Counted from the first letter of the stretch, positions 23,628 through 32,460 are shown. The stretch: DNA of 64,000 nucleotides from Gemmatirosa kalamazoonensis (GCF_000522985.1 NZ_CP007128.1:1410220-1474219); one strand, 5' to 3'. Made by a program: numbers and translations. Notes: a model not told the origin generated them from the letters alone.

Positions 23628-26033
23628 TCAATTCCCGCGCAGCACGCTCGCCGGCGCCACGCGGCCGGCTCGCCGCGCCGGGATCCAGCTCGCCAGCACG
23701 CTCACCGCGGCGAGGAAGCCGACGATCGCCGCGTACGTCGCCGGATCGTGCGGCGTGACGGCATACAGGTACGGCGCGAGCAGTCGGCTCGCCGCCAGCG
23801 CCCCCGCCGTGCCGACGGCGACGCCCACCACGACGCCGCGCAGCGTGCCGTTCACCACGAGCGCGACGACCGAGCGCGCCGGTGCGCCGACGGCGAGGCG
23901 GATCCCTACCTCGCGCGTGCGGCGATTCACCGCGCGCGCGGCCACGCCGTACGTGCCCACGGCCGAGAGCACGAGCGCCATCGCGCCGAACAGCACCACG
24001 AGCGCGGTGCGGAATCGCTCCTCGGCGAACGAGCGGCGCACGCGCGCCTCCATCGACTCCGCGTCGCCGACGAGGAACGCCGGGTCCACCTCGCGCACCG
24101 CGGCGCGCACGGCCGCGGCCACCGACGCCGGGTCGCCGCGCGTGCGCAGCACGAGATCGGGCACGTCGATGTCCTGCGCGAGCGGCACGTAGATCGACGG
24201 CCGTGCCTCGCCGGCGAGCGTGCTCACCTTCACGTCGGCCACCACGCCGACGATCGTGCGCCACGCGCCCTGCCATTTCACCTGCTTGCCCAACGCGCTC
24301 TCCGTCGGGAAGTCGCGGCGCGCGGCCGACTCGCTGATCACCGCGACGAGCGGCGCGCCCACGCGGTCGGCGTCGCCGAGCGAGCGGCCGGTGAGCACCG
24401 GGATGCCCAACGTCGCGAAGTAGTTCGGCGTCACCGTGCGCTGCTCCAGCTCGTGCTTGTGCGCCCCGCGCTCGGCGTCGCTCTCGCCCGGCAGCAGGAC
24501 GGGACTGCTGCTCGACCGGCCCGAGAACGGGGGCGACGTCGCCATCGACACGGCGGTCACGCCCGGGATCGCGCGCACGCGCGGCACCACGCGCGCCTGG
24601 AACGCGCGCAGCCGGAGCGAGTCCTCCCAGTACTTGCCGCGCATCATCACCGGAACGGTCAGCACGCCTTCCGCGCGGAATCCCGGGTCGACGCTCGACA
24701 GCGCCTGCAGCGAGCGTGACAGCAGCCCCGCGCCGACGAGCAGCACCATCGACAGCGCGAGCTCCGCGGCGATGAGCACGCGCTGCAGCCGCCCGCGCCC
24801 GTCGGCCACGTGCCCGGCGCGCAGCAGCGCCGCCGGCCCCGCGTCGGCGAGCGTGAGCGCCGGCACGATGCCGAACAGCAGCGCCGCCGCCGCCGCGGCG
24901 AGGAACGAGACGCCCAACACCCGCGCGTCCACGTGCACGGCGCCGAGCCCCGGGATGCGCGGCGGCGCGAGCGCGACGATCACTCTCGTGCCCCAGAGCG
25001 CGAGCAGCGCGCCGAGCGCCGCGCCCCCGGCCGAGAGCAGCGCGCTCTCCGTGAGCAGCTGTCTGACGAGCCGTGCGCGGCTCGCGCCGAGCGCCGTGCG
25101 GGCGCTCATCTCCGCGCCGCGGCTCGCCGCCTCGCCGAGCAGCAGCGTCGCGACGTTCACGCACGCAACGAGCAGCAGCAGCCCGACGGCGCCTAACAGG
25201 AGCAGCAGCGGCGCCCGCACCGCGCGCGTCTCGTCGCGCACGAAGTCGGTCACGCGCGCCCCGCGGTGCGCCTCGGGGTCGCCGGCGCCTAACAGCCGCT
25301 CCGCCTCGAGCGCCGCCTGCGCTTCCGTGACGCCCGGGCGCAGCCGGCCGAGGGCGAAGAAGCTGTGGTTGTGCTTCCCGACGTCGCCCAGCTGCTGGCC
25401 GGCCGGAATCCAGAACGGCGCGCCCGGCTTGCCGCGCGCGAGCGTGGTCCCCGGCGGCAGCACGCCGACGATCTCGTAGGGCCCGTCGTCGAACTGGAGC
25501 GCGCGCCCGATCACGTCGCGGCGCCCGCCGAAGCGCGCCTGCCACGCGTCGTAGCTCAGCATCGCGACGTGCGGCCCGTTCGGCACGTCCTCGCCCGGCA
25601 GGAACGTGCGGCCGAGCACCGGCCGCACGCCGAGCAGCTCGAAGAGACCCGGGCTCACGCGCGTCCCCACGATCTCTTCGAAGCCGCTCGTCGTGGTGAG
25701 CACGCGCCGGAACCCCGACCACGCGCCCACCGCGGTGAACGACGTCTGTTGTGCGCGCCACGCGATGAAGTCGGTGTAGTCGAGCGTCATCTGGTCCCAT
25801 GACGCGGCCAGCAGCATGCTCGTCTTCCGCGTCGCGTCGGTCTGCCAGACGGAGAGGATGCGCCCACCGTCGCGGTACGGCAGCGACCGGAAGAGCACCG
25901 CGTCGACCACGCCGTAGATCGCCGTGGCGGCGCCGATGGCGAGCGCGATGGTCGCGAGCGCGACGGCCGTGAACGTGCGCCGGCGGCGGAGCGACCGCAC
26001 GGCGAAGCGGAGATCGGCGAGGAGCGTGCGCAT
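23628..26033 (-). CDS. ADOP-family ABC transporter permease (MacB/FtsX-like)
   Basis: 801 residues. N-terminal LLADLRFAVRSLRRRRTFTAVALATIALAIG leads into the first transmembrane helix, then a MacB-type periplasmic core domain (DAVLFRSLPYRDGGRILSVW, ATRVSPGLFELLGVRPVLGR), an FtsX helix block (~270-400), a second periplasmic core and a second FtsX block ending ASWIPARRAGRVAPASVLRGN. This duplicated layout without an adjacent ATPase is the acidobacterial duplicated orphan permease (ADOP) family; substrate unknown. It interrupts the his genes between hisN and hisIE. Confidence 0.9.
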   Translation of the reverse strand: MRTLLADLRFAVRSLRRRRTFTAVALATIALAIGAATAIYGVVDAVLFRSLPYRDGGRILSVWQTDATRKTSMLLAASWDQMTLDYTDFIAWRAQQTSFTAVGAWSGFRRVLTTTSGFEEIVGTRVSPGLFELLGVRPVLGRTFLPGEDVPNGPHVAMLSYDAWQARFGGRRDVIGRALQFDDGPYEIVGVLPPGTTLARGKPGAPFWIPAGQQLGDVGKHNHSFFALGRLRPGVTEAQAALEAERLLGAGDPEAHRGARVTDFVRDETRAVRAPLLLLLGAVGLLLLVACVNVATLLLGEAASRGAEMSARTALGASRARLVRQLLTESALLSAGGAALGALLALWGTRVIVALAPPRIPGLGAVHVDARVLGVSFLAAAAAALLFGIVPALTLADAGPAALLRAGHVADGRGRLQRVLIAAELALSMVLLVGAGLLSRSLQALSSVDPGFRAEGVLTVPVMMRGKYWEDSLRLRAFQARVVPRVRAIPGVTAVSMATSPPFSGRSSSSPVLLPGESDAERGAHKHELEQRTVTPNYFATLGIPVLTGRSLGDADRVGAPLVAVISESAARRDFPTESALGKQVKWQGAWRTIVGVVADVKVSTLAGEARPSIYVPLAQDIDVPDLVLRTRGDPASVAAAVRAAVREVDPAFLVGDAESMEARVRRSFAEERFRTALVVLFGAMALVLSAVGTYGVAARAVNRRTREVGIRLAVGAPARSVVALVVNGTLRGVVVGVAVGTAGALAASRLLAPYLYAVTPHDPATYAAIVGFLAAVSVLASWIPARRAGRVAPASVLRGN

Positions 26034-26099
26034 GGGGCAGGGGATGAGGTCCGCCGTTCGACAGTGTGCGCAGGCGTATCGTTGCGTCGGCGCGCCGGT

Positions 26100-26873
26100 C
26101 TATGCGCCGAGCCGCGCGCGCACCTCCGCCGCCAGCGCCGCGTTCGTGGCGATCGCGCTCCTGCCGAACGCCGTGCGCCGCCCCTCCCAGTCGGTGAACG
26201 CGCCCCCCGCTTCCTCCACGATCGGAAGGAAGCACGCCGTGTCCCAGTCGCCGACGACCGCGTCGAGCATCGCCTCGGCGCGACCCGTGGCGACGAGCAG
26301 GTAGCCGTAGCAGTCGCCCCACGAGCGCGCGAGCCCGGCGGCGTCGGACAGGCGGCGCCACGCGTCGCGGCGGTCGGGGCGGTGCGTGAACTTCTCGTCC
26401 GTCGTCAGCACCGTCGCCGTGCCTAACGACGCGACGTCCGACACGCGGCACCGGGCGCCGTTCCACCAGCAGCCCGCGCCCGGCGCCGCGGCCACCAGCT
26501 CGCGCACCGCGGGGAAGTATGCGGCGCCGGCGAGCACGTCGTCCCCCGCCGCGACGGCGACGAGCGTCCCCCACAGCGGCACGCCGCGCACGAACGTCTT
26601 CGTGCCGTCGATCGGATCGATCACCCACCGGCGCGCCGCATCCGCCCGCGTGATCCCTTCCTCCTCGCCGAGTATCCCGTCGTCCGGAAAGCGCTCGGCG
26701 AGCCACGCGCGCGCCGCCGCCTCCGCCGCGCGGTCGGCGATCGTCACCGGCGAGCCGTCGCCCTTCGTCTCCACGCGCAGCGCGGAGCGGAAGTGGCGCA
26801 GCGCCACGTCGCCGGCGACGCGCGCGACGTCGGCCGCCGCGTACATCAACGACTCGGAGGGGAAGTCACGCAT
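26100..26873 (-). CDS. hisN: Inositol monophosphatase-family histidinol-phosphatase
   Basis: 257 residues from ATG at 26871-26873. IMPase-family motifs: ILGEEEG (67-73), WVIDPIDGTKTF (83-94, metal-binding Asp86 and Asp89) and WDTACFLPIVEEAGG near 218-232. The position at the end of the his operon, and the absence of a HisB phosphatase domain here, support dephosphorylation of L-histidinol phosphate (HisN type) rather than inositol phosphate. A longer ORF upstream only reads through the GAGCGTG array. Confidence 0.88.
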   Translation of the reverse strand: MRDFPSESLMYAAADVARVAGDVALRHFRSALRVETKGDGSPVTIADRAAEAAARAWLAERFPDDGILGEEEGITRADAARRWVIDPIDGTKTFVRGVPLWGTLVAVAAGDDVLAGAAYFPAVRELVAAAPGAGCWWNGARCRVSDVASLGTATVLTTDEKFTHRPDRRDAWRRLSDAAGLARSWGDCYGYLLVATGRAEAMLDAVVGDWDTACFLPIVEEAGGAFTDWEGRRTAFGRSAIATNAALAAEVRARLGA

Positions 26874-26881
26874 GGGAGAGT

Positions 26882-26962
26882 GAGCGTGGAGCGTGGAGCG
26901 GGGAGCGTGGAGCGTGGAGCGCGCGACGGTGCTCCACGCTCTACGCTCCCCGCTCCACGCTC
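26882..26962. repeat. Inverted array palindrome, unit GAGCGTG (family A, copy 2), hisF-hisN junction
   Basis: Left arm 26882-26920 contains five to six units (one variant GAGCGGG), loop GCGCGACGGT, right arm 26931-26962. The right arm encodes the end of HisF (MASVERGA and stop), the left arm lies between hisF and hisN. Confidence 0.93.
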
Positions 26963-27723
26963 GCCATGCGAACCGGAAGGCCCGCATCGCGCATCGTGTC
27001 CTTCAGCGCCGCCACGGTCGTCAGCCCGTCGTGCAGGATGCCGGCGACGAGCGCCGCGTCGGCGTGGCCGTCGACGATCGCGTCGCGTACGTGCGTCGCG
27101 TCGCCGGCGCCGCCGGACGCGATCACCGGCACGTCCACCGCGTCGGCGACGGCGCGCGTGAGCGGGAGGTCGTAGCCCGTGCGCGCGCCGTCGCGGTCGA
27201 TGCTCGTGAGCAGGATCTCGCCGGCGCCGCGGCGCACGCACTCCGCCGCCCAGCTCACGGCCTCGAGCTCCGTCGGCTGCCGGCCGCCCTTCACGTACAC
27301 GCGGAACATGCGCGCCGCGTCGTCCCACTTCGCGTCGATGCTCGCCACGACGCACTGCGCGCCGAACCGGTCGGCGCTCTCGGTGAGCACGGCCGGGCGA
27401 TCCACCGCGGCGGAGTTGATGCTCACCTTGTCCGCGCCCGCCCGCAGCGCGCGCGCGACGTCGTCCGCCGAGCGCACGCCGCCGCCGATGGTGAGCGGCA
27501 CGAACAGCCGCTCCGCCGTGCGCCGCGCGACGTCGAGCAGCGTGGCGCGCTCCTCGGCGCTCGCCGAGATGTCGAGGAACGTGACCTCGTCGGCGCCCTC
27601 GGCCTCGTAGCGCGCCGCGAGCTCCACCGGATCACCGACGTCGCGCAGGTTCACGAACTGCGTGCCCTTCACGACGCGCCCGCCCTTCACGTCGAGGCAG
27701 ACGATGAGCCGCCGGGTCAGCAT
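26941..27723 (-). CDS. hisF: Imidazole glycerol phosphate synthase, cyclase subunit
   Basis: 260 residues, a (beta/alpha)8 barrel that condenses PRFAR with ammonia from HisH to give IGP and AICAR. Catalytic Asp11 (IVCLD) and Asp130 (ASID) are at the canonical positions. Phosphate sites include TIGGGVRS and ASGGAGDATHV. The last residues SVERGA are encoded by the GAGCGTG array. Fifth-step enzyme, lying between hisB and hisN. Confidence 0.95.
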   Translation of the reverse strand: MLTRRLIVCLDVKGGRVVKGTQFVNLRDVGDPVELAARYEAEGADEVTFLDISASAEERATLLDVARRTAERLFVPLTIGGGVRSADDVARALRAGADKVSINSAAVDRPAVLTESADRFGAQCVVASIDAKWDDAARMFRVYVKGGRQPTELEAVSWAAECVRRGAGEILLTSIDRDGARTGYDLPLTRAVADAVDVPVIASGGAGDATHVRDAIVDGHADAALVAGILHDGLTTVAALKDTMRDAGLPVRMASVERGA

Positions 27724-27808
27724 GAGCGTGGAGCGTGGAGCGGGGAGCGTGGAGAGGAGTCATGCATCGGCGGAGTGCTCCACGCTCTGCGCTCCACGCT
27801 CCACGCTC
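27724..27808. repeat. Inverted array palindrome, unit GAGCGTG (family A, copy 3), hisB-hisF junction
   Basis: Left arm 27724-27754 starts right at the hisF initiation codon (upstream of it on the coding strand); right arm 27777-27808 encodes the C terminus of HisB (QSVERGAQSVEHS). The stop of hisB lies in the loop. Confidence 0.93.
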
Positions 27809-28338
27809 TGCCTGAGTGACACCGAGCCCTTGGTGGAGAACACCGCCCCGCTCTCCACGAGCGCGTCACGGAGCGCGAGGCCCAACGCCTTGAACGCCGC
27901 CTCGACAATGTGGTGACGGTCCCTGCCGCGCAGCACGCGCACGTGCAGCGTCGCGCGCGCGTTGTCGGCGAACGACCGCATCCAGTGGTCGTACAGCCCG
28001 CTGGGCAGCGGCCCCTCGTACCACGGGCGACCGCCGATGTCGATCGACACGTGCACGAGCGCGTCGTCCATCGGGATCGTGCGGTCGCCGTAGCGCGCCG
28101 CCGTCGCCGGCGCGAACTCGGCCAGCGCGGCGCCGAACGCGATGCCGACGTCCTCGATGAGGTGGTGCCTGAGATCCCCGCGCGCCCGCACCGTGAGGTC
28201 CACGCCCGCATAGCGCGCCAGCGTCACGAGCATGTGGTCGAGGAACGGCACGCTCGTGTCCACCGTCGCGGCGCCGGTGCCGCGCGTCAGCTCGACGCGG
28301 ATCTGTGTCTCGCGCGTCTCGCGCACGATCGTCGTCAT
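27760..28338 (-). CDS. hisB: Imidazoleglycerol-phosphate dehydratase
   Basis: 192 residues, monofunctional IGPD without the N-terminal phosphatase domain found in enterics. Landmarks: FLDHMLVTLARYAGVDL, the Mn-binding DLRHHLIEDVG, DDALVHVSIDIGGRPW, and DRHHIVEAAFKALG, the second His pair. The last ~16 residues (QSVERGAQSVEHSADA) come from the GAGCGTG array and extend beyond the usual C terminus. It begins 4 bp after the hisA stop. Confidence 0.95.
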   Translation of the reverse strand: MTTIVRETRETQIRVELTRGTGAATVDTSVPFLDHMLVTLARYAGVDLTVRARGDLRHHLIEDVGIAFGAALAEFAPATAARYGDRTIPMDDALVHVSIDIGGRPWYEGPLPSGLYDHWMRSFADNARATLHVRVLRGRDRHHIVEAAFKALGLALRDALVESGAVFSTKGSVSLRQSVERGAQSVEHSADA

Positions 28339-28342
28339 GTCG

Positions 28343-29062
28343 TCACTCGTCGTTGTATTCGTCGAGCACCGCGCGGGGATCGATCGCGCCCGTGTACAGT
28401 GCCATGCCCACCACCGCGCCCCACACGCCGCGGTCGTCGAGCGCGCGCAGGTCGTTCATCGAGCCCACGCCCCCGGACGCGATCACCGGCACGTCCGACG
28501 CGTCCACCACGTCCTCCATGAGCGGCAGGTCGGTGCCCAACATCTGCCCCTCGCGGTGCACCGCGGTGACGAGCAGCCCGGCGAGCGGCACGCCGTGCAG
28601 CTCCTCGACGAGGTCGATCACGTTGCGCGGCAGCGTGTGCTGCCAGCCGCGCGTCACCACGCGCCGCTCGCGCACGTCGGCCGCGAGAACGATCTGTCCC
28701 GGGTAGCGCGCCGCGAGCTCGCCGAGCCAGTCGGGGTCCTCCACGCCGCGCGTCCCGACCACCACCGCGGTCGCGCCGTAGCCGAGGATGCGGTCCACCG
28801 CGTCCTCGTCGCGCACGCCGCCGCCGACCTGCACCTCGTCGACGCCGCCGTGCCGCAGGATCTCCTCCACGACCGACGCGTTGGAGCCGCGTCCCGTGGC
28901 CGCGTCGAGATCCACGACGTGCAGGCGATGGAAGCCCAGCCGCGACCACTCGCGCGCCACCGCGAGCGGATCGTCGAGTCGCACGCGCTCGTCCGCGTAC
29001 TCGCCGCCCACGAGCTGCACGCACGCACCGTCGCGCAGGTCGACCGCCGGGATGACTAACAT
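28343..29062 (-). CDS. hisA: Phosphoribosylformimino-5-aminoimidazole carboxamide ribotide isomerase
   Basis: 239 residues from ATG at 29060-29062. (beta/alpha)8 barrel with catalytic Asp8 (MLVIPAVDL) and Asp128 (VLAADVR), phosphate-binding VGGGVRD and ASGGVGSMNDL. It catalyses the Amadori rearrangement of ProFAR to PRFAR. The upstream frame is open through hisH and part of hisC because of the high G+C content; that long ORF is not a fusion. It starts 2 bp after the hisH stop. Confidence 0.95.
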   Translation of the reverse strand: MLVIPAVDLRDGACVQLVGGEYADERVRLDDPLAVAREWSRLGFHRLHVVDLDAATGRGSNASVVEEILRHGGVDEVQVGGGVRDEDAVDRILGYGATAVVVGTRGVEDPDWLGELAARYPGQIVLAADVRERRVVTRGWQHTLPRNVIDLVEELHGVPLAGLLVTAVHREGQMLGTDLPLMEDVVDASDVPVIASGGVGSMNDLRALDDRGVWGAVVGMALYTGAIDPRAVLDEYNDE

Positions 29063-29064
29063 GC

Positions 29065-29736
29065 TCAATCGGGACTCGGGACTCGGGACTCGGGACTCGA
29101 GCGCGACGACGAGTCCCGAGTCCCGAGTCCCGAGTCCCGAACGCTCTCCACGAACGCCTTCACGAACGCCAGTCCCGGCGCGCTGCTCTTCTCCGGGTGG
29201 AACTGCACGCCGACCACGTTGCCTTGCCTGACCGCGGCGGGGAAGCGGTCGCCCTCGTGCTCGCTCCACGCCGTCACCGGCGCGTCGTCGTCCGGGCGAC
29301 ACACGAAGCTGTTCGCGTAGTACGCCACGCCGAGCCCCGACGCCGCGAACAGCGGGTCGCGCGCGTCGTCGATCGCGTTCCACCCGATCTGCGGCACGCG
29401 CGCCGCGTCGAGTCGCGTCACGCGGCCGGGGATGACGCCGAGCCCCGCGCCGGGGCCCTCGTCGCTCGCGTCGAACAGCAGCTGCATCCCGAGGCAGATG
29501 CCGAGCGCGGGCAGGCCGGCGCCTAACGCGTCGCGCACCGCGTCGCGTCCCGGCGCCAGCCGCTGCGCCGCGGCCTGGAACGCGCCGACGCCCGGCAGGA
29601 TCAGCGCATCGGTGTTCTCGACGGCGCGCGCCGCGTCGGTCTCCACGCGCACCTCGGCGCCCGCTGCCTCGAGCGCCTTCGCGAGCGAGTGCAGGTTGCC
29701 GGCGCCGTAGTCGAAGAGCGTCACGCGCGTCGTCAT
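29065..29736 (-). CDS. hisH: Imidazole glycerol phosphate synthase, glutamine amidotransferase subunit
   Basis: 223 residues. Class I amidotransferase: nucleophile Cys81 (GICLGMQ), His180 and Glu182 (VQFHPEKSS), N-terminal LFDYGAGNL. Supplies ammonia to HisF. Conserved sequence ends at FVESV near 199; residues ~200-223 (RDSGLGTRDSS..., PESRVPSPD) are encoded by the GGGACTC palindrome and form an added tail. The ATG overlaps the hisC stop (ATGA). Confidence 0.95.
   Translation of the reverse strand: MTTRVTLFDYGAGNLHSLAKALEAAGAEVRVETDAARAVENTDALILPGVGAFQAAAQRLAPGRDAVRDALGAGLPALGICLGMQLLFDASDEGPGAGLGVIPGRVTRLDAARVPQIGWNAIDDARDPLFAASGLGVAYYANSFVCRPDDDAPVTAWSEHEGDRFPAAVRQGNVVGVQFHPEKSSAPGLAFVKAFVESVRDSGLGTRDSSSRSSPESRVPSPD
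29070..29139. repeat. Inverted array palindrome, unit GGGACTC (family B, copy 1), end of hisH
   Basis: A perfect 30-bp inverted repeat, arms 29070-29099 and 29110-29139, each four tandem heptamers, with a 10-nt loop. It is translated as the C-terminal tail of HisH and ends 7 bp before the hisA start codon. Confidence 0.96.
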
Positions 29737-30886
29737 GGCGCCTCCCGAAGCGCATCGGCCAGCGCGTCGAGCAGCGCACGCTGCACCGGCTCCGGCCCGA
29801 CCGCGAGGCGCAGCGCGTCGCCGCCGCTCGCCGCGAGCGCGGGCACCACGCGCGGCAGCCCGCGGAACACCCGCGCGCCGACACCGCGCGCGCGCAGCCG
29901 CGCCGCGACCGCCGCGGCGTCGCGCACCGGCACGAACGTGAAGTTCGCGACCGACGGCGACGGCGACAGCCCCAACGCGCGGAGCCCCGCCTGCAGTCGC
30001 TCGCGCTGCGCCACCGCCTCCGCGGCGCGCGCGCGCGCACCCACGGCAGCCCGGCGTCCAGCGCGGCGAGCGCCGCCTTCTCCGCGGGGTACGTCACCTT
30101 GAACGGGCCGCGCGCCTTCTCCACCTCGCGCACGACCGCCGCGTCGCCCACGCCGTAGCCGACGCGCAATCCAGCGAGCCCGAACGCCTTGCTCATCGTG
30201 CGCAGCACGAGCACCCGCTCCCACCCCGGCGCTTCGGGCGTGAACACCTCGGCGCGCGCGGCCGGATCGGCGAGCACGAACTCGGCGTACGCCTCGTCGA
30301 GGATGACGAGGCCGCGCGCACGCTCCACCACGCGCCGCACCGCGTCGCGCGCGACCGGCGTCGCGGTCGGGTTGTTCGGCGAGCAGAGGTAGATGATGCA
30401 CGCGTCGGTCGCGAGCAGCGCGTCGGCGTCCACCGCGTAGTCGTCGCCGGCGAGCGGCACGCCCACCGGCGTGAGGCCGTTCGCGCGGGCGTACACCGGC
30501 ACCATCGAGAACGTCGGCGCGGCATGCGCGAGCACGCCGTTCGGCTGCGCGAACGCGCGCACCGCGCAATCGAGCACGTCGTCCGACCCGCACCCGGTGA
30601 CGATCTCCTCGGGACGCACGCCCGCATACTCCGCGAGCGGCGCCTTCAGCTCGGCGTTGTACAGGGCGGGGTAGTGCGCCACCGTCGCGGTGAGCGCGGC
30701 CGCGCGCAGCGCGTCGAGCGCCGCCGGTGGCGCGCCCCACAGGTTCACCGTGTCGCTCACGTCGACGGCGCACGGCGACGTGCCGGGCGCGTAGAGAGGG
30801 ATCTGCTCGTAGCCGGGGCGTGTCGGTAACCCACCCTGAGCGTGGAGCGTGGAGCGTGGAGCGTCGAGTGTCGCCTTGTCCATCAT
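29733..30886 (-). pseudogene. hisC: Histidinol-phosphate aminotransferase, frameshifted
   Basis: Class II PLP aminotransferase of the his pathway. The ATG at 30884-30886 overlaps the hisD stop. Residues ~4-17 (KATLDAPRSTLHA) come from a GAGCGTG array; the conserved part starts at YEQIPLYAPG and includes CSPNNPTA and the PLP Lys in RTMSKAFGLAGLRVGYG. At the GC-dinucleotide run 30024-30040 the frame breaks: LPWVRARA in one frame must join AAEAVAQRERLQAGLRA in another, which continues to the stop at 29733 with a normal C terminus. Loss of one GC dinucleotide explains it. It may be a sequencing error, a true mutation or slippage; without HisC the strain would need another aminotransferase. Confidence 0.85.
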
Positions 30887-30925
30887 GAATTGTCCTCCAC
30901 GCTCTCCGCTCCTCGCTCCACGCTC
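30838..30925. repeat. Inverted array palindrome, unit GAGCGTG (family A, copy 4), hisD-hisC junction
   Basis: Left arm 30838-30868, loop with the overlapping hisD stop and hisC start, right arm 30895-30925. It encodes both the C terminus of HisD (PSVERGAESVEDNS) and the N terminus of HisC. Confidence 0.93.
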
Positions 30926-32460
30926 GGCTCGGCGTTCCGGATGCGTTTGGCCGCGGAGTTGAGGGCGTGCCGCTTCATGTGCGCGTGCTTCGGTTTGAGC
31001 CACGCCCGCGCCGCGGCGGCGTGTCCCGGCAGGCCTTCGGCGTCGGCGAGGCGGCCCACGTCGTACGCGAGCCGGTCGGCGGCGCGCGGCGACACGCGCT
31101 GGTACGTCGTCCACCGCACGAAGTCCAGCGTCGACAGCCCCGAGTACGAGCGCGCGAGCCCGCCCGTCGGCAGCACGTGGTTCGCGCCCGTCATGTAATC
31201 GCCGTACGCCACCGAGCTCGTCTCGCCGAGGAACACCGTACCCGCGTTGCGGAGCCGGGCGAGCACCATCGAGATCTCCGGCTCGCCGATGGTGAGCAGC
31301 AGATGCTCGGGCGCGTACTCGTTCGCGAACGCCACCGCCTCGTCGTACGTCTGCGCCACGAGCACGCCCCCCTGGCCGGCGAGCGCGCGCTCCACGATCG
31401 CGCGGCGCTCCGCGTCGGGCACCTGCTCGGTCAGCGCGGCGGTCACCTGCTCGGCGGTCTCGTCGCCGATCGCGACGCACACGACGGCGGTCATCGGGTC
31501 GTGCTCCGCCTGGGCGATCATCTCGCGCGCGACGAGCGCCGGGTCGGCGGTGTGGTCGGCGAGGACGAGCAGCTCGCTGGGGCCCGCGGGCGAGTCGATC
31601 GCGCACACGCCGGCCACCTGCAGCTTCGCCTCGGCGACGTACGCGTTCCCCGGCCCCACGATGCGATCGACGCGCGGCACCGTCGCCGTGCCGTAGGCCA
31701 TCGCCGCGATCGCGCCCGCGCCGCCTAACGCGAACACCCGATCCACCTCGGCCAGCGCGGCGGCGGCGAGCACCACGCTCGACGGCAGCCCGTCCTCGCT
31801 CGGCGGCGAGCAGAGGACGATCTGCTCGACGCCCGCGACGCGCGCCGGCACCACGCCCATGAACACGGAGCTCGGATACGCCGCGCGTCCGCCCGGCGCG
31901 TACACGCCGACCCGCTTCAGCGGATCCGGGCGGCGTCCGACGACGATGCCGCGCTCCGGCTCGACCTCGGTCGCCTTCGGCCGGAACGCGGCGTGGACCG
32001 TCGAGATGTTGCGGATCGTGCGCTCCATGGCGCGCCGCAGCCCGGCGTCCATCCCTTCCAGCGCGGCGCGCCACTCCTCGCGCGGCACCTCGATCGAGGG
32101 CAGCGTCGCGCGGTCGAGCTCCCGCGCGAGCGCGACGAGCGCCGCGTCGCCGTCGCGCCGCACGCGCTGCACGATCTCCGCCGTGCGCGCGCGCACCGCG
32201 TCGTCGCTCGACGTGCTGCGGTCCGTGAGCCGGCGGCGATCCTCGGCGCCTAACGAATCGACGCGGCCCGTGAAGCGCAGTCGGGACTCGGGACTCGGGA
32301 CTCGGGACTCGGGGGAGCCGTCGGAAGACAGCGGCACGCCCGACTCCGCGTCGGCCGCGTGCAGGTCGGCGTCGACGCCGGCGGACACGAACCTCGCGTC
32401 GTCATCCCGAGTCCCGAGTCCCGAGTCCCGAGTCCCGGACGTCGTGTCGCGCTCTCTCAT
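30883..32460 (-). CDS. hisD: Histidinol dehydrogenase
   Basis: 525 residues, about 90 longer than usual. It oxidises L-histidinol to L-histidine in two NAD-dependent steps. Core landmarks: GVYAPGGRAAYPSSVFMGVVPA, the metal/substrate region AIDSPAGPSELLVLAD, IAQAEHDPMTAVVCV, and EYAPEHLLL near the catalytic His/Glu. The ATG at 32458-32460 overlaps the hisG stop. Residues ~9-62 are encoded by a GGGACTC palindrome with its long loop, and the last ~14 by a GAGCGTG array; both extensions are additions to an intact core. Confidence 0.94.
   Translation of the reverse strand: MRERDTTSGTRDSGLGTRDDDARFVSAGVDADLHAADAESGVPLSSDGSPESRVPSPESRLRFTGRVDSLGAEDRRRLTDRSTSSDDAVRARTAEIVQRVRRDGDAALVALARELDRATLPSIEVPREEWRAALEGMDAGLRRAMERTIRNISTVHAAFRPKATEVEPERGIVVGRRPDPLKRVGVYAPGGRAAYPSSVFMGVVPARVAGVEQIVLCSPPSEDGLPSSVVLAAAALAEVDRVFALGGAGAIAAMAYGTATVPRVDRIVGPGNAYVAEAKLQVAGVCAIDSPAGPSELLVLADHTADPALVAREMIAQAEHDPMTAVVCVAIGDETAEQVTAALTEQVPDAERRAIVERALAGQGGVLVAQTYDEAVAFANEYAPEHLLLTIGEPEISMVLARLRNAGTVFLGETSSVAYGDYMTGANHVLPTGGLARSYSGLSTLDFVRWTTYQRVSPRAADRLAYDVGRLADAEGLPGHAAAARAWLKPKHAHMKRHALNSAAKRIRNAEPSVERGAESVEDNS
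32281..32436. repeat. Inverted array palindrome, unit GGGACTC (family B, copy 2), in frame at the start of hisD
   Basis: Left arm 32281-32313, right arm 32406-32436, 32 of 33 positions complementary, loop of about 92 nt. It is read in frame as the N-terminal extension of HisD (TSGTRDSGLGTRD and PESRVPSPESR). Confidence 0.94.

Noticed and set aside
23446-26706. Thousand-residue Arg/Ala-rich minus-strand frame over the ADOP gene
   Set aside because: Shadow translation; the overlapping frame 23628-26033 carries the MacB/FtsX motifs.
28343-32074. A 1243-residue open frame covering parts of hisD, hisC, hisH and hisA
   Set aside because: It is an artefact of high G+C content and of the hisC frameshift; the normal frames of hisH and hisD contain the conserved enzyme motifs and show ATGA overlaps.
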